Source of the DNA: Actinomycetota bacterium
GTDB taxonomy: Bacteria; Actinomycetota; Humimicrobiia; Humimicrobiales; Humimicrobiaceae
Direction of reading: 5' to 3'
Assembly (NCBI GenBank): GCA_023379515.1
Contig: JAMCQQ010000282.1
Coordinates: 1-5,363, forward strand
Length of the DNA: 5,363 nt
Of the stretch, positions 1 through 5,039 are shown piece after piece; position 1 is the stretch's first letter, and every line of letters begins with the position of its first letter. Below the pieces are notes generated by a model that was given only the letters and a program-made list of their open reading frames with translations, was not told where the DNA came from and did no database searches. A program made the translations under genes and the position numbers.

Positions 1-216
1 CATTCTGATGAAGAAGCGTTGCTCCTAAAAGAAGGCTCAAGGCAGCAGGATATCTGGGGAATAAACATTTATTCTGATCTGCCGGCAGACCAGCGGATAG
101 AATTTGATTCAATGATAAATTTAAGGCCAAGGCTTGGAAACTGTACCAGAGGCATTGAAGACCCGGAGATACGTTACAAAATAAAATTGATTGTAAATAG
201 ATTGATAGAAGAGTGA
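1..216 (+). CDS. DUF5674-family protein, C-terminal part (5' end outside window)
   Basis: The reading frame is open from base 1 to the TGA at 214-216, so 71 C-terminal codons are present and the true start lies upstream; the TTG at 19 is only the first in-window start-like codon. The protein reads HSDEEALLLKEGS, then QQDIWGINIYSDLP, then IEFDSMINLRPRLGN, then IEDPEIRYKIKLIVNRLI. From memory, the run 'EGS-Q-WG-N-Y', 'EFDSMIN-RP-GN' and 'EDPEIR-KI--IV--LI' is the conserved C-terminal half of DUF5674, a family of roughly 110 residues with no established function. There is no signal peptide or membrane segment in the visible part. The next gene begins 9 bases after the stop, so the two are probably co-transcribed. 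The family call rests on motif recognition, not on a search. Confidence 0.72.
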   Translation, partial: HSDEEALLLKEGSRQQDIWGINIYSDLPADQRIEFDSMINLRPRLGNCTRGIEDPEIRYKIKLIVNRLIEE

Positions 217-225
217 AACTTAGGA

Positions 226-576
226 ATGACAGTTTATCATAAAGACCTTCAACAAAGATGGCATGATTTAAGTCTGATGGAACAACTTGCAAATGTAGGA
301 AGTGAGGTCGAAAGGGCTCTTAACTGGCAGGAAAAAGGTAATCCGGAATATACTATAATATCGTTTGAAAGATCTCTTGAATTGCTTGATTATACTACTG
401 AAGGAATGAATGACTTTTACAGGTTAAAGGAACTTAAAAGACTCAGAGAAATTTTGGTAGATTATTTTGAAGGCCAGAATATTTATCATTCCAGCGCAAG
501 CTCATTTAGAAATTATTTTTATGGATTTAATTATGCAGCCTCTCTTTCAAGATCAATTCATAAATTAGGGAAGTAA
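226..576 (+). CDS. Small conserved helical protein of unknown function, partner of the DUF5674 gene
   Basis: This 116-aa soluble protein has no signal peptide, membrane helix or metal-binding Cys/His cluster. Residues about 10-35 (RWHDLSLMEQLANVGSEVER) and 45-80 (FERSLELLDYTT, then LKELKRLREILVDYF) look like amphipathic helices, and the C-terminus is aromatic-rich (NIYHSSASSF, NYFYGFNYAASL). I remember similar proteins beginning M-S/T-V-Y-H and carrying SLMEQLxNVGSEVxRA and RALELLDLT across many phyla, often beside DUF5674 genes, but no function is known to me. The ATG at 226 is supported by the typical N-terminus. Its SD is poor: AGGA at 222-225 abuts the start and GAAGAG lies about 12 bases upstream, so translation may be coupled to the preceding gene. 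A two-gene module is plausible but unproven. Confidence 0.72.
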   Translation: MTVYHKDLQQRWHDLSLMEQLANVGSEVERALNWQEKGNPEYTIISFERSLELLDYTTEGMNDFYRLKELKRLREILVDYFEGQNIYHSSASSFRNYFYGFNYAASLSRSIHKLGK

Positions 577-598
577 ATCAAATAATCATGATTTTTTT
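575..598 (+). terminator. Possible weak terminator after the 116-aa gene
   Basis: AAATCA at 575-580 can pair with TGATTT at 589-594 across an 8-base loop, followed by a T run ending at 598. The stem is short and entirely A/T-rich apart from one G-C pair, and it overlaps the stop codon region of the gene. It could be chance in AT-rich DNA, but it sits where the DUF5674 unit should end and a T-box unit should begin. Confidence 0.25.
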
Positions 599-650
599 GA
601 AATAATTATGGACAAAGTAAAAATATTGTGCTAAGATTCCTTCCCTGGTA

Positions 651-690
651 AGCTAATTATTAGCTAAGCTAATTTGAAAATTTAATATAG
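651..690 (+). promoter_or_regulatory. Candidate promoter with overlapping AGCTAAT palindromes upstream of the T-box
   Basis: AGCTAAT (651-657), T, ATTAGCT (659-665) form a perfect palindrome. It overlaps a second one, TTAGCT (660-665), A, AGCTAA (667-672), and AGCTAAT occurs again at 667-673. A TAATAT (-10 like) lies at 683-688, and TTAGCT at 660-665 is the correctly spaced but weak -35 (17-base spacer). The predicted transcript would start around 693-697, exactly where Stem I of the T-box begins, which is the main reason to place a promoter here. The palindromes could be an operator, since the second half-sites overlap the -35. No regulator can be named from sequence. Confidence 0.4.
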
Positions 691-706
691 AAATAAAACC
701 TGTGAG

Positions 707-789
707 CAGGAATAGTAGGTATCAAGCAGCATACAGAGAGCCGCCGGGGCTGAGAATGCGGCTGCAAAGCTGATAACCGAATGGACCTG
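707..789 (+). promoter_or_regulatory. T-box Stem I specifier domain, Trp specifier UGG at 782-784
   Basis: CAGG 707-710 pairs with CCTG 786-789 below the specifier loop. GGTATC 718-723 pairs with GATAACC 772-778 (one bulged A at 775) above it. AGCCGC 739-744 pairs with GCGGCT 758-763 near the tip. The loop puts AGTA (713-716) opposite GAA (779-781), the loop-E arrangement of T-boxes, so the following triplet TGG at 782-784 is the specifier. It is in register with the usual GAA-NNN-ACC-T-GTGAG pattern, leaving little doubt about the triplet. UGG is the single tryptophan codon. Confidence 0.9.
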
Positions 790-1003
790 TGAGGTGGTTG
801 GCACAAATCTTAAATTTTTATCTTTACTATTTAAGAGAGTATGCTGGCCCGGATTCCTCCGTTATCAAGGGATAAGGTATGAGAATGTACCTGAAATAAA
901 AGAGCGCACAGATTATTAACTGCTCTTAATTCCACTAAGCTATATTGCTTTTTTAGGATTTTAGTAGCAAGAATTGATATCAGGATAGTTAATTTCTGTG
1001 AAG

Positions 1004-1037
1004 TAGAGTGGCAACGCGGGATGACCTCTCGTCTCTA
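1004..1037 (+). promoter_or_regulatory. T-box antiterminator with UGGC tRNA-acceptor bulge
   Basis: TAGAG 1004-1008 pairs with CTCTA 1033-1037. The seven-base bulge TGGCAAC occupies 1009-1015. The upper helix is made by GCGGG 1016-1020 with CTCGT 1028-1032 (G-U pairs allowed). The bulge starts UGG-C: UGG pairs with the tRNA CCA end and the fourth base pairs with the discriminator base. C fits G73, the discriminator of bacterial tRNA-Trp, so both ends of the tRNA contact agree with the Trp specifier. The 3' strand (1028-1037) is shared with the terminator, making the two folds mutually exclusive. Confidence 0.9.
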
Positions 1038-1072
1038 CACACTGACTTGTGTGGGGATTTGGAGGTTTTTTT
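1024..1072 (+). terminator. T-box intrinsic terminator
   Basis: ACCTC 1024-1028 pairs with GAGGT 1062-1066, and CACAC 1038-1042 with GTGTG 1049-1053 across the loop TGACTT. Weak pairs and internal mismatches lie between the two helices. Seven T residues follow at 1066-1072. This is the default (charged tRNA-Trp) fold that stops transcription about 270 bases before trpB2. It competes with the antiterminator for 1028-1037. Confidence 0.85.
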
Positions 1073-1148
1073 GTTTTAAGGGTGTTTTTCAGGATAAAAT
1101 GATTTAATAAATAATTTAACAACAATAGAAAGATCGGGGTGATAAGAG

Positions 1149-1196
1149 ATGAAAAAAAATTTATTATGGACCAATCGCAACTGCAGTTCAATTTAG
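1149..1196 (+). CDS. Possible 15-codon mini-ORF with one Trp codon between T-box and trpB2
   Basis: ATG at 1149 to TAG at 1194-1196 would encode MKKNLLWTNRNCSSI. The start is preceded at a normal distance (5 bases) by GGGGTGAT at 1136-1143, the strongest SD-like sequence in this part of the leader and nearly complementary to the 16S tail. The single Trp codon (residue 7) in a tryptophan-controlled leader is suggestive of a leader peptide. However, no attenuator hairpin with a T run is visible between it and trpB2, so classical ribosome-stalling attenuation is not supported. It could equally be a chance ORF, or a ribosome entry site left after a deletion. No homologue is known to me. Confidence 0.35.
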   Translation: MKKNLLWTNRNCSSI

Positions 1197-1207
1197 AGTT
1201 CAATTTA
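1185..1207 (+). repeat. Tandem 12-base direct repeat across the mini-ORF stop
   Basis: AGTTCAATTTA occurs at 1185-1195 and again at 1197-1207, with a period of 12. The copies are in frame with the mini-ORF, so the first reads Ser-Ser-Ile-TAG and the second would read Ser-Ser-Ile-TAA. It looks like a small replication-slippage duplication. Confidence 0.7.
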
Positions 1208-1340
1208 AATTATTAAAAATACAATAAGTACAAAATAAGAGTTAAAACAAAAGTAAAAAAAATTTATTAACAACAAAATAAGCAACAGCAGCATAACAAA
1301 TTATTTAATTTATTAACTATATTAGACAGGAGTGTAAAAA
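1208..1340 (+). other. A-rich, G-poor untranslated leader of trpB2 ending in its SD
   Basis: No ORF, hairpin or convincing promoter is seen here. The stretch is dominated by A and T with very few G, so the mRNA should be largely unstructured. It ends with AGGAG at 1328-1332, eight bases before the trpB2 ATG, a good SD that decides the start. Confidence 0.6.
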
Positions 1341-2708
1341 ATGAGTTTAGATGACAAAGAAAAAAAGATAATGCTATCGGAAAAGGAAATACCGAGCCAA
1401 TGGTATAACATAAATCCGGATCTCCCAAAGCCGCTTGCCCCGCCGCTTCATCCGCAGACAGGCAAGCCGTTGACACCGGATGATTTGTCTATCCTTTTCC
1501 CGATGGAGCTTATTATGCAGGAAGTAAGTATGGATAACTTCATTGATATTCCGAAGGAATTAATAGATATTTACAGAATGTGGAGACCAACTCCGCTAGT
1601 CAGGGCAGAAAGGCTTGAGAAATTTCTTGATACTCCTGCAAAAATTTATTTCAAGAATGAAAGTGTGAGCCCTGCCGGAAGCCATAAACCGAATACTGCT
1701 GTTGCACAGGCTTATTACAACAAAATGGCAGGCACCAAAAATCTTGCAACTGAAACCGGGGCAGGACAGTGGGGGAGCGCACTTGCTTTTGCCTGCAATA
1801 TTTTTGGGATAGGATGCACGGTTTATATGGTCAGGGTAAGCTATGATCAGAAACCTTACAGGAAATTAATGATGAGGTTGTGGGGTGCGGATGTTTATGC
1901 TTCACCTTCAAACAGAACTGATGCAGGCAAAAATATGCTGTCAGCAGATCCTAATTCACCCGGAAGTTTGGGACTTGCGATAAGTGAAGCAGTTGAAGTT
2001 GCTGCAAAAAGCGGCGGTACTACAAAATATTCACTTGGAAGTGTTTTAAACCATGTAATTCTGCATCAGACAATAATCGGACTTGAGACTAAAAAACAGT
2101 TTGAAAAAATCGGAGAATTTCCCGATATTCTGATTGGCTGTGTGGGTGGAGGCAGCAATTTTGGTGGTTTTGCATTCCCGTTTATACCAGACAAAAAGAA
2201 AAATAAGAATATAAGGATAATTGCAGTAGAACCAATCGCATGCCCATCTCTTACCAAAGGACCTTTTGAATATGATTATGGCGACACTGCAAAAACAGGA
2301 CCGATAGCAAAAATGTATACCCTCGGTCATGATTTCATTCCGCCAGGCATCCATGCAGGCGGACTGAGATATCATGGTATGTCACCTCAGGTAAGCCTTC
2401 TTTACAATGAAAAGATCATAGAAGCAGTTGCGGTTCATCAGAAAACTGTTTTTGATGCAGGTGTTATTTTTGCAAAAACAGAGGGGATAATTCCTGCACC
2501 TGAAACCTGCCATGCAATAAGGGTAGCGATAGATGAAGCTTTGGAATGTAAAAAGACCGGTGAAAAGAAAGTAATAGCATTTAATTTCAGCGGCCATGGT
2601 CATTTTGATCTTACATCATATGAAGCCTATATGGATGGAAAGCTTGAAAATTACGAGTATCCGGATGAGAAGATAAAGGAATCGTTGAAAAAGCTTCCAA
2701 AGTTCTGA
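1341..2708 (+). CDS. trpB2: TrpB-like PLP-dependent enzyme (tryptophan synthase beta-chain 2)
   Basis: This 455-aa protein is full length for the TrpB2 (trpB-related) family and longer than classical TrpB (about 400). It should join indole and L-serine to give L-tryptophan in the cytoplasm. Visible motifs are RPTPL (82-86); SPAGSHKPN (110-118), with K116 the Schiff-base lysine; TETGAGQWG (137-145), with E138 equivalent to the catalytic Glu; GGGSNF (269-274), the PLP-phosphate loop; and the TrpB2-specific block 300-348 ([37 protein letters not shown]). EGIIPAPE (381-388) and SGHGHFD (417-423) follow, the latter replacing the SGRGDKD of TrpB1. The ATG has a good SD (1328-1332). A Trp-specific T-box upstream supports a tryptophan role. 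No trpA is adjacent, so the enzyme probably works alone or salvages free indole. One detail: W81 stands where most relatives, as I recall, have Gly before RPTPL. Confidence 0.95.
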   Translation: MSLDDKEKKIMLSEKEIPSQWYNINPDLPKPLAPPLHPQTGKPLTPDDLSILFPMELIMQEVSMDNFIDIPKELIDIYRMWRPTPLVRAERLEKFLDTPAKIYFKNESVSPAGSHKPNTAVAQAYYNKMAGTKNLATETGAGQWGSALAFACNIFGIGCTVYMVRVSYDQKPYRKLMMRLWGADVYASPSNRTDAGKNMLSADPNSPGSLGLAISEAVEVAAKSGGTTKYSLGSVLNHVILHQTIIGLETKKQFEKIGEFPDILIGCVGGGSNFGGFAFPFIPDKKKNKNIRIIAVEPIACPSLTKGPFEYDYGDTAKTGPIAKMYTLGHDFIPPGIHAGGLRYHGMSPQVSLLYNEKIIEAVAVHQKTVFDAGVIFAKTEGIIPAPETCHAIRVAIDEALECKKTGEKKVIAFNFSGHGHFDLTSYEAYMDGKLENYEYPDEKIKESLKKLPKF

Positions 2709-2789
2709 TATTGGTATAAAGATTTGATGTTGATGTTAAAATTATTGGCTGATTAATAGCAAAAAAGGGCTGGTCTGAAATATTTTGTT

Positions 2790-2856
2790 AAAATATAAGG
2801 CAGCTATCCATCAAACTCCCATATCAACTGTGGGACGGATAGCTGCCTTATATTTT
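2790..2856 (+). terminator. Long perfect hairpin after trpB2, probable (bidirectional-type) terminator
   Basis: Bases 2790-2809 and 2837-2856 are perfect 20-base inverted repeats. The core is GGCAGCTATCC / GGATAGCTGCC, and the outer ends are A-rich on the left and T-rich on the right. Inside the 27-base loop, TCCCA 2817-2821 pairs with TGGGA 2831-2835, giving a second 5-bp stem with a 9-base loop. The TATATTTT tail makes it a likely end for the trpB2 transcript, which stops at 2708. It is more symmetrical and longer than an ordinary terminator, so a small palindromic repeat element is an alternative. Confidence 0.7.
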
Positions 2857-3145
2857 ATGATCTTATTAAAACCAGTTTCCAAGATTTTATAAGAATTTTG
2901 ATTTTTTAAAAATTTCTTGCTTTTTTTTAAATAACTATATATTATCTTTGCTACAAGGTTTGTTTATAAATTAAATAAGGTAAAAATTCTTCTTTTATAT
3001 TCATTAAATTTCAAAAAATTGACGAAATAATAATATCTTTATTAATTCCAGAAAATAATTACTTTTAATTAATTTTTTGGAGTATTTTGATAGATTTTTG
3101 TAGTTTTACAATTCTTTAGAAATAATAGTAAAAGTCGAAAAATAT
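2857..3145 (+). promoter_or_regulatory. AT-rich region upstream of rho, with candidate promoters
   Basis: No gene is seen here. The best promoter-like pair is TTGCTT (2917-2922), a 17-base spacer, then TATTAT (2940-2945). A second candidate is TTGACG (3019-3024) with the poor -10 TTAATT at 3042-3047. An isolated TACAAT lies at 3107-3112 without a well-spaced -35. Rho needs its own promoter after the hairpin at 2790-2856, but in such AT-rich DNA these matches are weak evidence. A leader of 70-240 bases is implied. Confidence 0.35.
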
Positions 3146-3148
3146 ACC

Positions 3149-3177
3149 CCCATGTAAAAAGTAAATAATGGGTTTTT
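3149..3177 (+). terminator. Weak terminator-like hairpin in the rho leader
   Basis: CCCAT 3149-3153 pairs with ATGGG 3168-3172 across a 14-base A-rich loop and is followed at once by five T residues (3173-3177). The rho SD (AGGAG, 3181-3185) starts four bases later. The stem is only 5 bp, so it may be fortuitous. If real it would be an attenuator for rho, which is autoregulated in other bacteria. Confidence 0.25.
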
Positions 3178-3191
3178 GAAAGGAGAAATAA

Positions 3192-4643
3192 TTGTTAGAG
3201 GAACTAAGAGGATTAAGCAGGGATGTTCTTGAGGGTAAGGTAATATCCGAGCTTAAAGAAATAGCAAAAGAATTAAATATTTCAGGCACAACGAATTTAA
3301 AGAAGGAGGCTTTGATAGAGAAAATACTTAAAGCGATTCCTGATTTGCCGCCTTCATCAAAGGATAAGTCTGATACAGCTGAGAATATCAGTCTTGAGAT
3401 AAAAGAAAAACCTGTGGCCGAAATCGAAGAAGAAATTGGGAAAGCACCGATAGAGGAAGCAGAGCCTGAGAGAAAATTTGAAGGTGATCTCGAAGTGTAT
3501 GAAGAGAAGATGAAAGGAATTCTTGACATACTTTCAGAAGGTTATGGATTTCTGCGCACCACCGGTTATCTTCAGGGACCGAACGATATATACGTATCTC
3601 AATCACAAATAAGAAGGTTTCATCTGAGGCAGGGTGACGAGGTATTTGGTGTTGTAAGACCCCCGAAAGATAACGAAAAATATAATGCTCTATTAAGAAT
3701 CGAAAAGGTAAATGACAGTGATCCTGAAGTTGTAAGAAAAAGAAAACCTTTCGAATCGCTGACACCTATATATCCAATGCAGAGGTTAAGACTTGAGACC
3801 ACCCCGCATAATATATCAGCAAGAATAATTGATCTTATTGCACCTATCGGAAAAGGACAGAGAGGACTTATAGTATCACCTCCAAAAGCAGGTAAAACAA
3901 CAATTTTGAAAGACATCGCAAATAGTGTGGCAACAAACAATCCTGAAGTATATATAATGGTACTGCTTGTTGACGAAAGGCCCGAAGAAGTAACAGATAT
4001 GGAAAGATCGGTAAAAGGTGAAGTTATCAGCTCAACATTCGATCAGCCAAGCGAGAACCATATCCAGGTATCAGAGCTTGTTCTGCAAAGGGCAAAAAGA
4101 CTTGTTGAACACGGCAAAGACGTACTCATACTTCTTGACAGTATCACAAGGCTGGCAAGAGCTTACAACCTCTCTATACCCGCAAGCGGAAGGGTGCTTT
4201 CAGGCGGGGTAGATTCCACTGCGCTGTTCCCGCCCAAAAGATTTTTTGGGGCCGCAAGAAATATAGAATTTGGAGGGAGCCTTACAATTCTTGCTACAGC
4301 GCTTGTTGAGACAGGAAGCAGGATGGATGAGGTAATATTTGAAGAATTCAAAGGTACCGGAAACATGGAACTAAATCTTGACAGAAAACTCGCAGACAAG
4401 AGAATTTTCCCTGCCATTGACATAACGAGGTCTGGAACCAGAAAAGAAGAACTCCTAATGGATGAAGAAGAGGCCGGGCAGGTTTGGAAGCTTAGAAGGA
4501 TCCTTCATGAAAAAGAACCGGAAGTTGCCATAGAGCAGCTAATTGATTATATGAGGAAAACAAAAACGAACCAGGATTTCCTGAATGTAATTAAAGCAAG
4601 TTTCCAGCAAAACAATAAACCCACTCTTAATTCCCGGGCATAG
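3192..4643 (+). CDS. rho: Transcription termination factor Rho
   Basis: A 483-aa hexameric RNA-dependent ATPase/helicase that releases RNA polymerase from transcripts. The N-terminal Rho_N helical domain covers about 1-48 ([23 protein letters not shown]). An acidic Glu/Lys-rich linker (about 51-104) makes it longer than E. coli Rho (419 aa). The RNA-binding OB/cold-shock fold spans about 105-175 ([37 protein letters not shown]). The ATPase core has Walker A PKAGKTT (231-237, K235), VDERPEEV (260-267, with the catalytic Glu), Walker B VLILLD (311-316), Q-loop [13 protein letters not shown] (330-342), R-loop EFKGTGNME (385-393) and the arginine-finger segment SGTRKEELL (414-422). All key residues are present, so it should be active. 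The start is TTG at 3192: a TAA stop (3189-3191) lies directly upstream in frame, and AGGAG at 3181-3185 is 6 bases away. Confidence 0.98.
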   Translation: MLEELRGLSRDVLEGKVISELKEIAKELNISGTTNLKKEALIEKILKAIPDLPPSSKDKSDTAENISLEIKEKPVAEIEEEIGKAPIEEAEPERKFEGDLEVYEEKMKGILDILSEGYGFLRTTGYLQGPNDIYVSQSQIRRFHLRQGDEVFGVVRPPKDNEKYNALLRIEKVNDSDPEVVRKRKPFESLTPIYPMQRLRLETTPHNISARIIDLIAPIGKGQRGLIVSPPKAGKTTILKDIANSVATNNPEVYIMVLLVDERPEEVTDMERSVKGEVISSTFDQPSENHIQVSELVLQRAKRLVEHGKDVLILLDSITRLARAYNLSIPASGRVLSGGVDSTALFPPKRFFGAARNIEFGGSLTILATALVETGSRMDEVIFEEFKGTGNMELNLDRKLADKRIFPAIDITRSGTRKEELLMDEEEAGQVWKLRRILHEKEPEVAIEQLIDYMRKTKTNQDFLNVIKASFQQNNKPTLNSRA

Positions 4644-4722
4644 AAGTATAGGCAATACAAATTATCATAAAAATATCGTTCGTTGCAGGCATAGTTCTGA
4701 AAAACTTGCGGGTGTTAGTTTA

Positions 4723-4755
4723 TTTACGAATCAATTTAATTATGGTAATATACCA
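4723..4755 (+). promoter_or_regulatory. Candidate rpmE promoter with a TGGTA-ATA-TACCA palindrome
   Basis: In the 184-base rho-rpmE gap, TTTACG (4723-4728), a 17-base spacer and TAATAT (4746-4751) form a moderate promoter match. The -10 overlaps a palindrome, TGGTA 4743-4747 / TACCA 4751-4755. No terminator with a T run is seen after rho, so rpmE may be transcribed both from here and by read-through. The palindrome could be an operator or chance; it does not match the Zur box I know for Gram-positive bacteria. Confidence 0.3.
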
Positions 4756-4827
4756 CTTTTGAAACGAATAATATTTAAAAAATTTAAATAGAGAAAGTTA
4801 CAGCTTAATAGATAGCGAGGCTAAGTT

Positions 4828-5034
4828 ATGAAGAAAGAAATACATCCGGCTTATTATGATTGTGTTGTTACGTGTTCCTGCGGTAATACGTTTCAAACAA
4901 AATCTATAAGAAAAGAACTAAAGGTAGAAATTTGTTCCAACTGCCATCCTTTTTATACCGGAAAACAGAAGCTTGTTGATTCGGGTGGACGAGTAGACAG
5001 GTTCCAGAAGAGACTCAAAAAAGTTATAAAGTGA
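4828..5034 (+). CDS. rpmE: 50S ribosomal protein L31, zinc-binding (C+) type
   Basis: This 68-aa basic protein is of normal length for L31 (about 65-70). It is a late-assembling large-subunit protein that contributes to the inter-subunit bridge region near the central protuberance. The start [10 protein letters not shown] and the segment [26 protein letters not shown] are diagnostic. Cys16, Cys18, Cys36 and Cys39 (C-x-C ... C-x-x-C) form the zinc site, so this is the zinc-containing form rather than the Zur-induced zinc-free paralogue. The ATG at 4828 has GAGG at 4817-4820 as SD, 7 bases away. It follows rho, a common arrangement, and its TGA lies 5 bases before the likely ATG of the next gene, so the two are probably co-transcribed. 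Confidence 0.97.
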   Translation: MKKEIHPAYYDCVVTCSCGNTFQTKSIRKELKVEICSNCHPFYTGKQKLVDSGGRVDRFQKRLKKVIK

Positions 5035-5039
5035 TTTTG

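Larger units (their letters stand above)
697..1072 (+). promoter_or_regulatory. T-box riboswitch (tRNA-Trp sensing) controlling trpB2
   Basis: This is a full-length T-box leader. Stem I runs from about 697 (AACC) to 799 (GGTT) and carries the AGTA element at 713-716, the AGAGAG/GGGCTGAGA distal signature at 735-755, and the GAA-UGG-ACC specifier region at 779-787. A central part follows, with TTATC 862-866 / GATAA 871-875 and AAGAGC 900-905 / GCTCTT 922-927 as likely stem II/III elements. It ends in a T-box bulge (1009-1015) and terminator (1024-1072). In this family, uncharged tRNA pairs by its anticodon with the specifier and by NCCA with the bulge, which stabilises the antiterminator and permits transcription. 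The specifier UGG means tryptophan, matching the downstream gene. The mechanism is established for T-boxes; its operation here is inferred from the intact elements. Confidence 0.93.

Noticed and set aside
961..1203. 80-aa open frame on the - strand
   Set aside because: It is the complement of the T-box antiterminator and terminator plus the leader, has no SD or family resemblance, and its hydrophobic look comes from AT-rich sequence.
1197..1340. A second attenuator after the mini-ORF
   Set aside because: I found no G/C-containing hairpin with a T run in this A-rich stretch, so stalling-type attenuation has no visible output structure.
1267..1476. 69-aa - strand open frame ending in a Cys-rich run
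   Set aside because: The Leu/Cys-rich tail is the complement of the AACAACAAAATAAGC-type leader and the frame overlaps the start of trpB2. There is no SD or family resemblance.
2046..2603. Three - strand open frames (63-109 aa) inside trpB2
   Set aside because: They lie fully within a clearly conserved coding gene and show no SD or recognisable domain.
1341..2708. Classical TrpB1, threonine synthase or serine/threonine dehydratase as identity of the 455-aa enzyme
   Set aside because: The block CPSLTKG / YDYGDTA / [10 protein letters not shown] / [11 protein letters not shown] and the SGHGHFD C-terminus are specific to TrpB2, and the Trp T-box agrees.
3152..3157. ATG-TAA start-stop minimal ORF in the rho leader
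   Set aside because: No SD precedes it, and such hexamers are common by chance in AT-rich DNA.
3116..3529. 137-aa Ser/Phe-rich - strand open frame
   Set aside because: It is the antisense of the acidic Glu/Lys-rich 5' part of rho, where GAA/GAG/AAA codons read backwards as Ser/Phe/Leu. No independent support.
4018..4212. 64-aa + strand open frame inside rho in another frame
   Set aside because: It covers the Rho Walker B region, which is unmistakably coding in the main frame.
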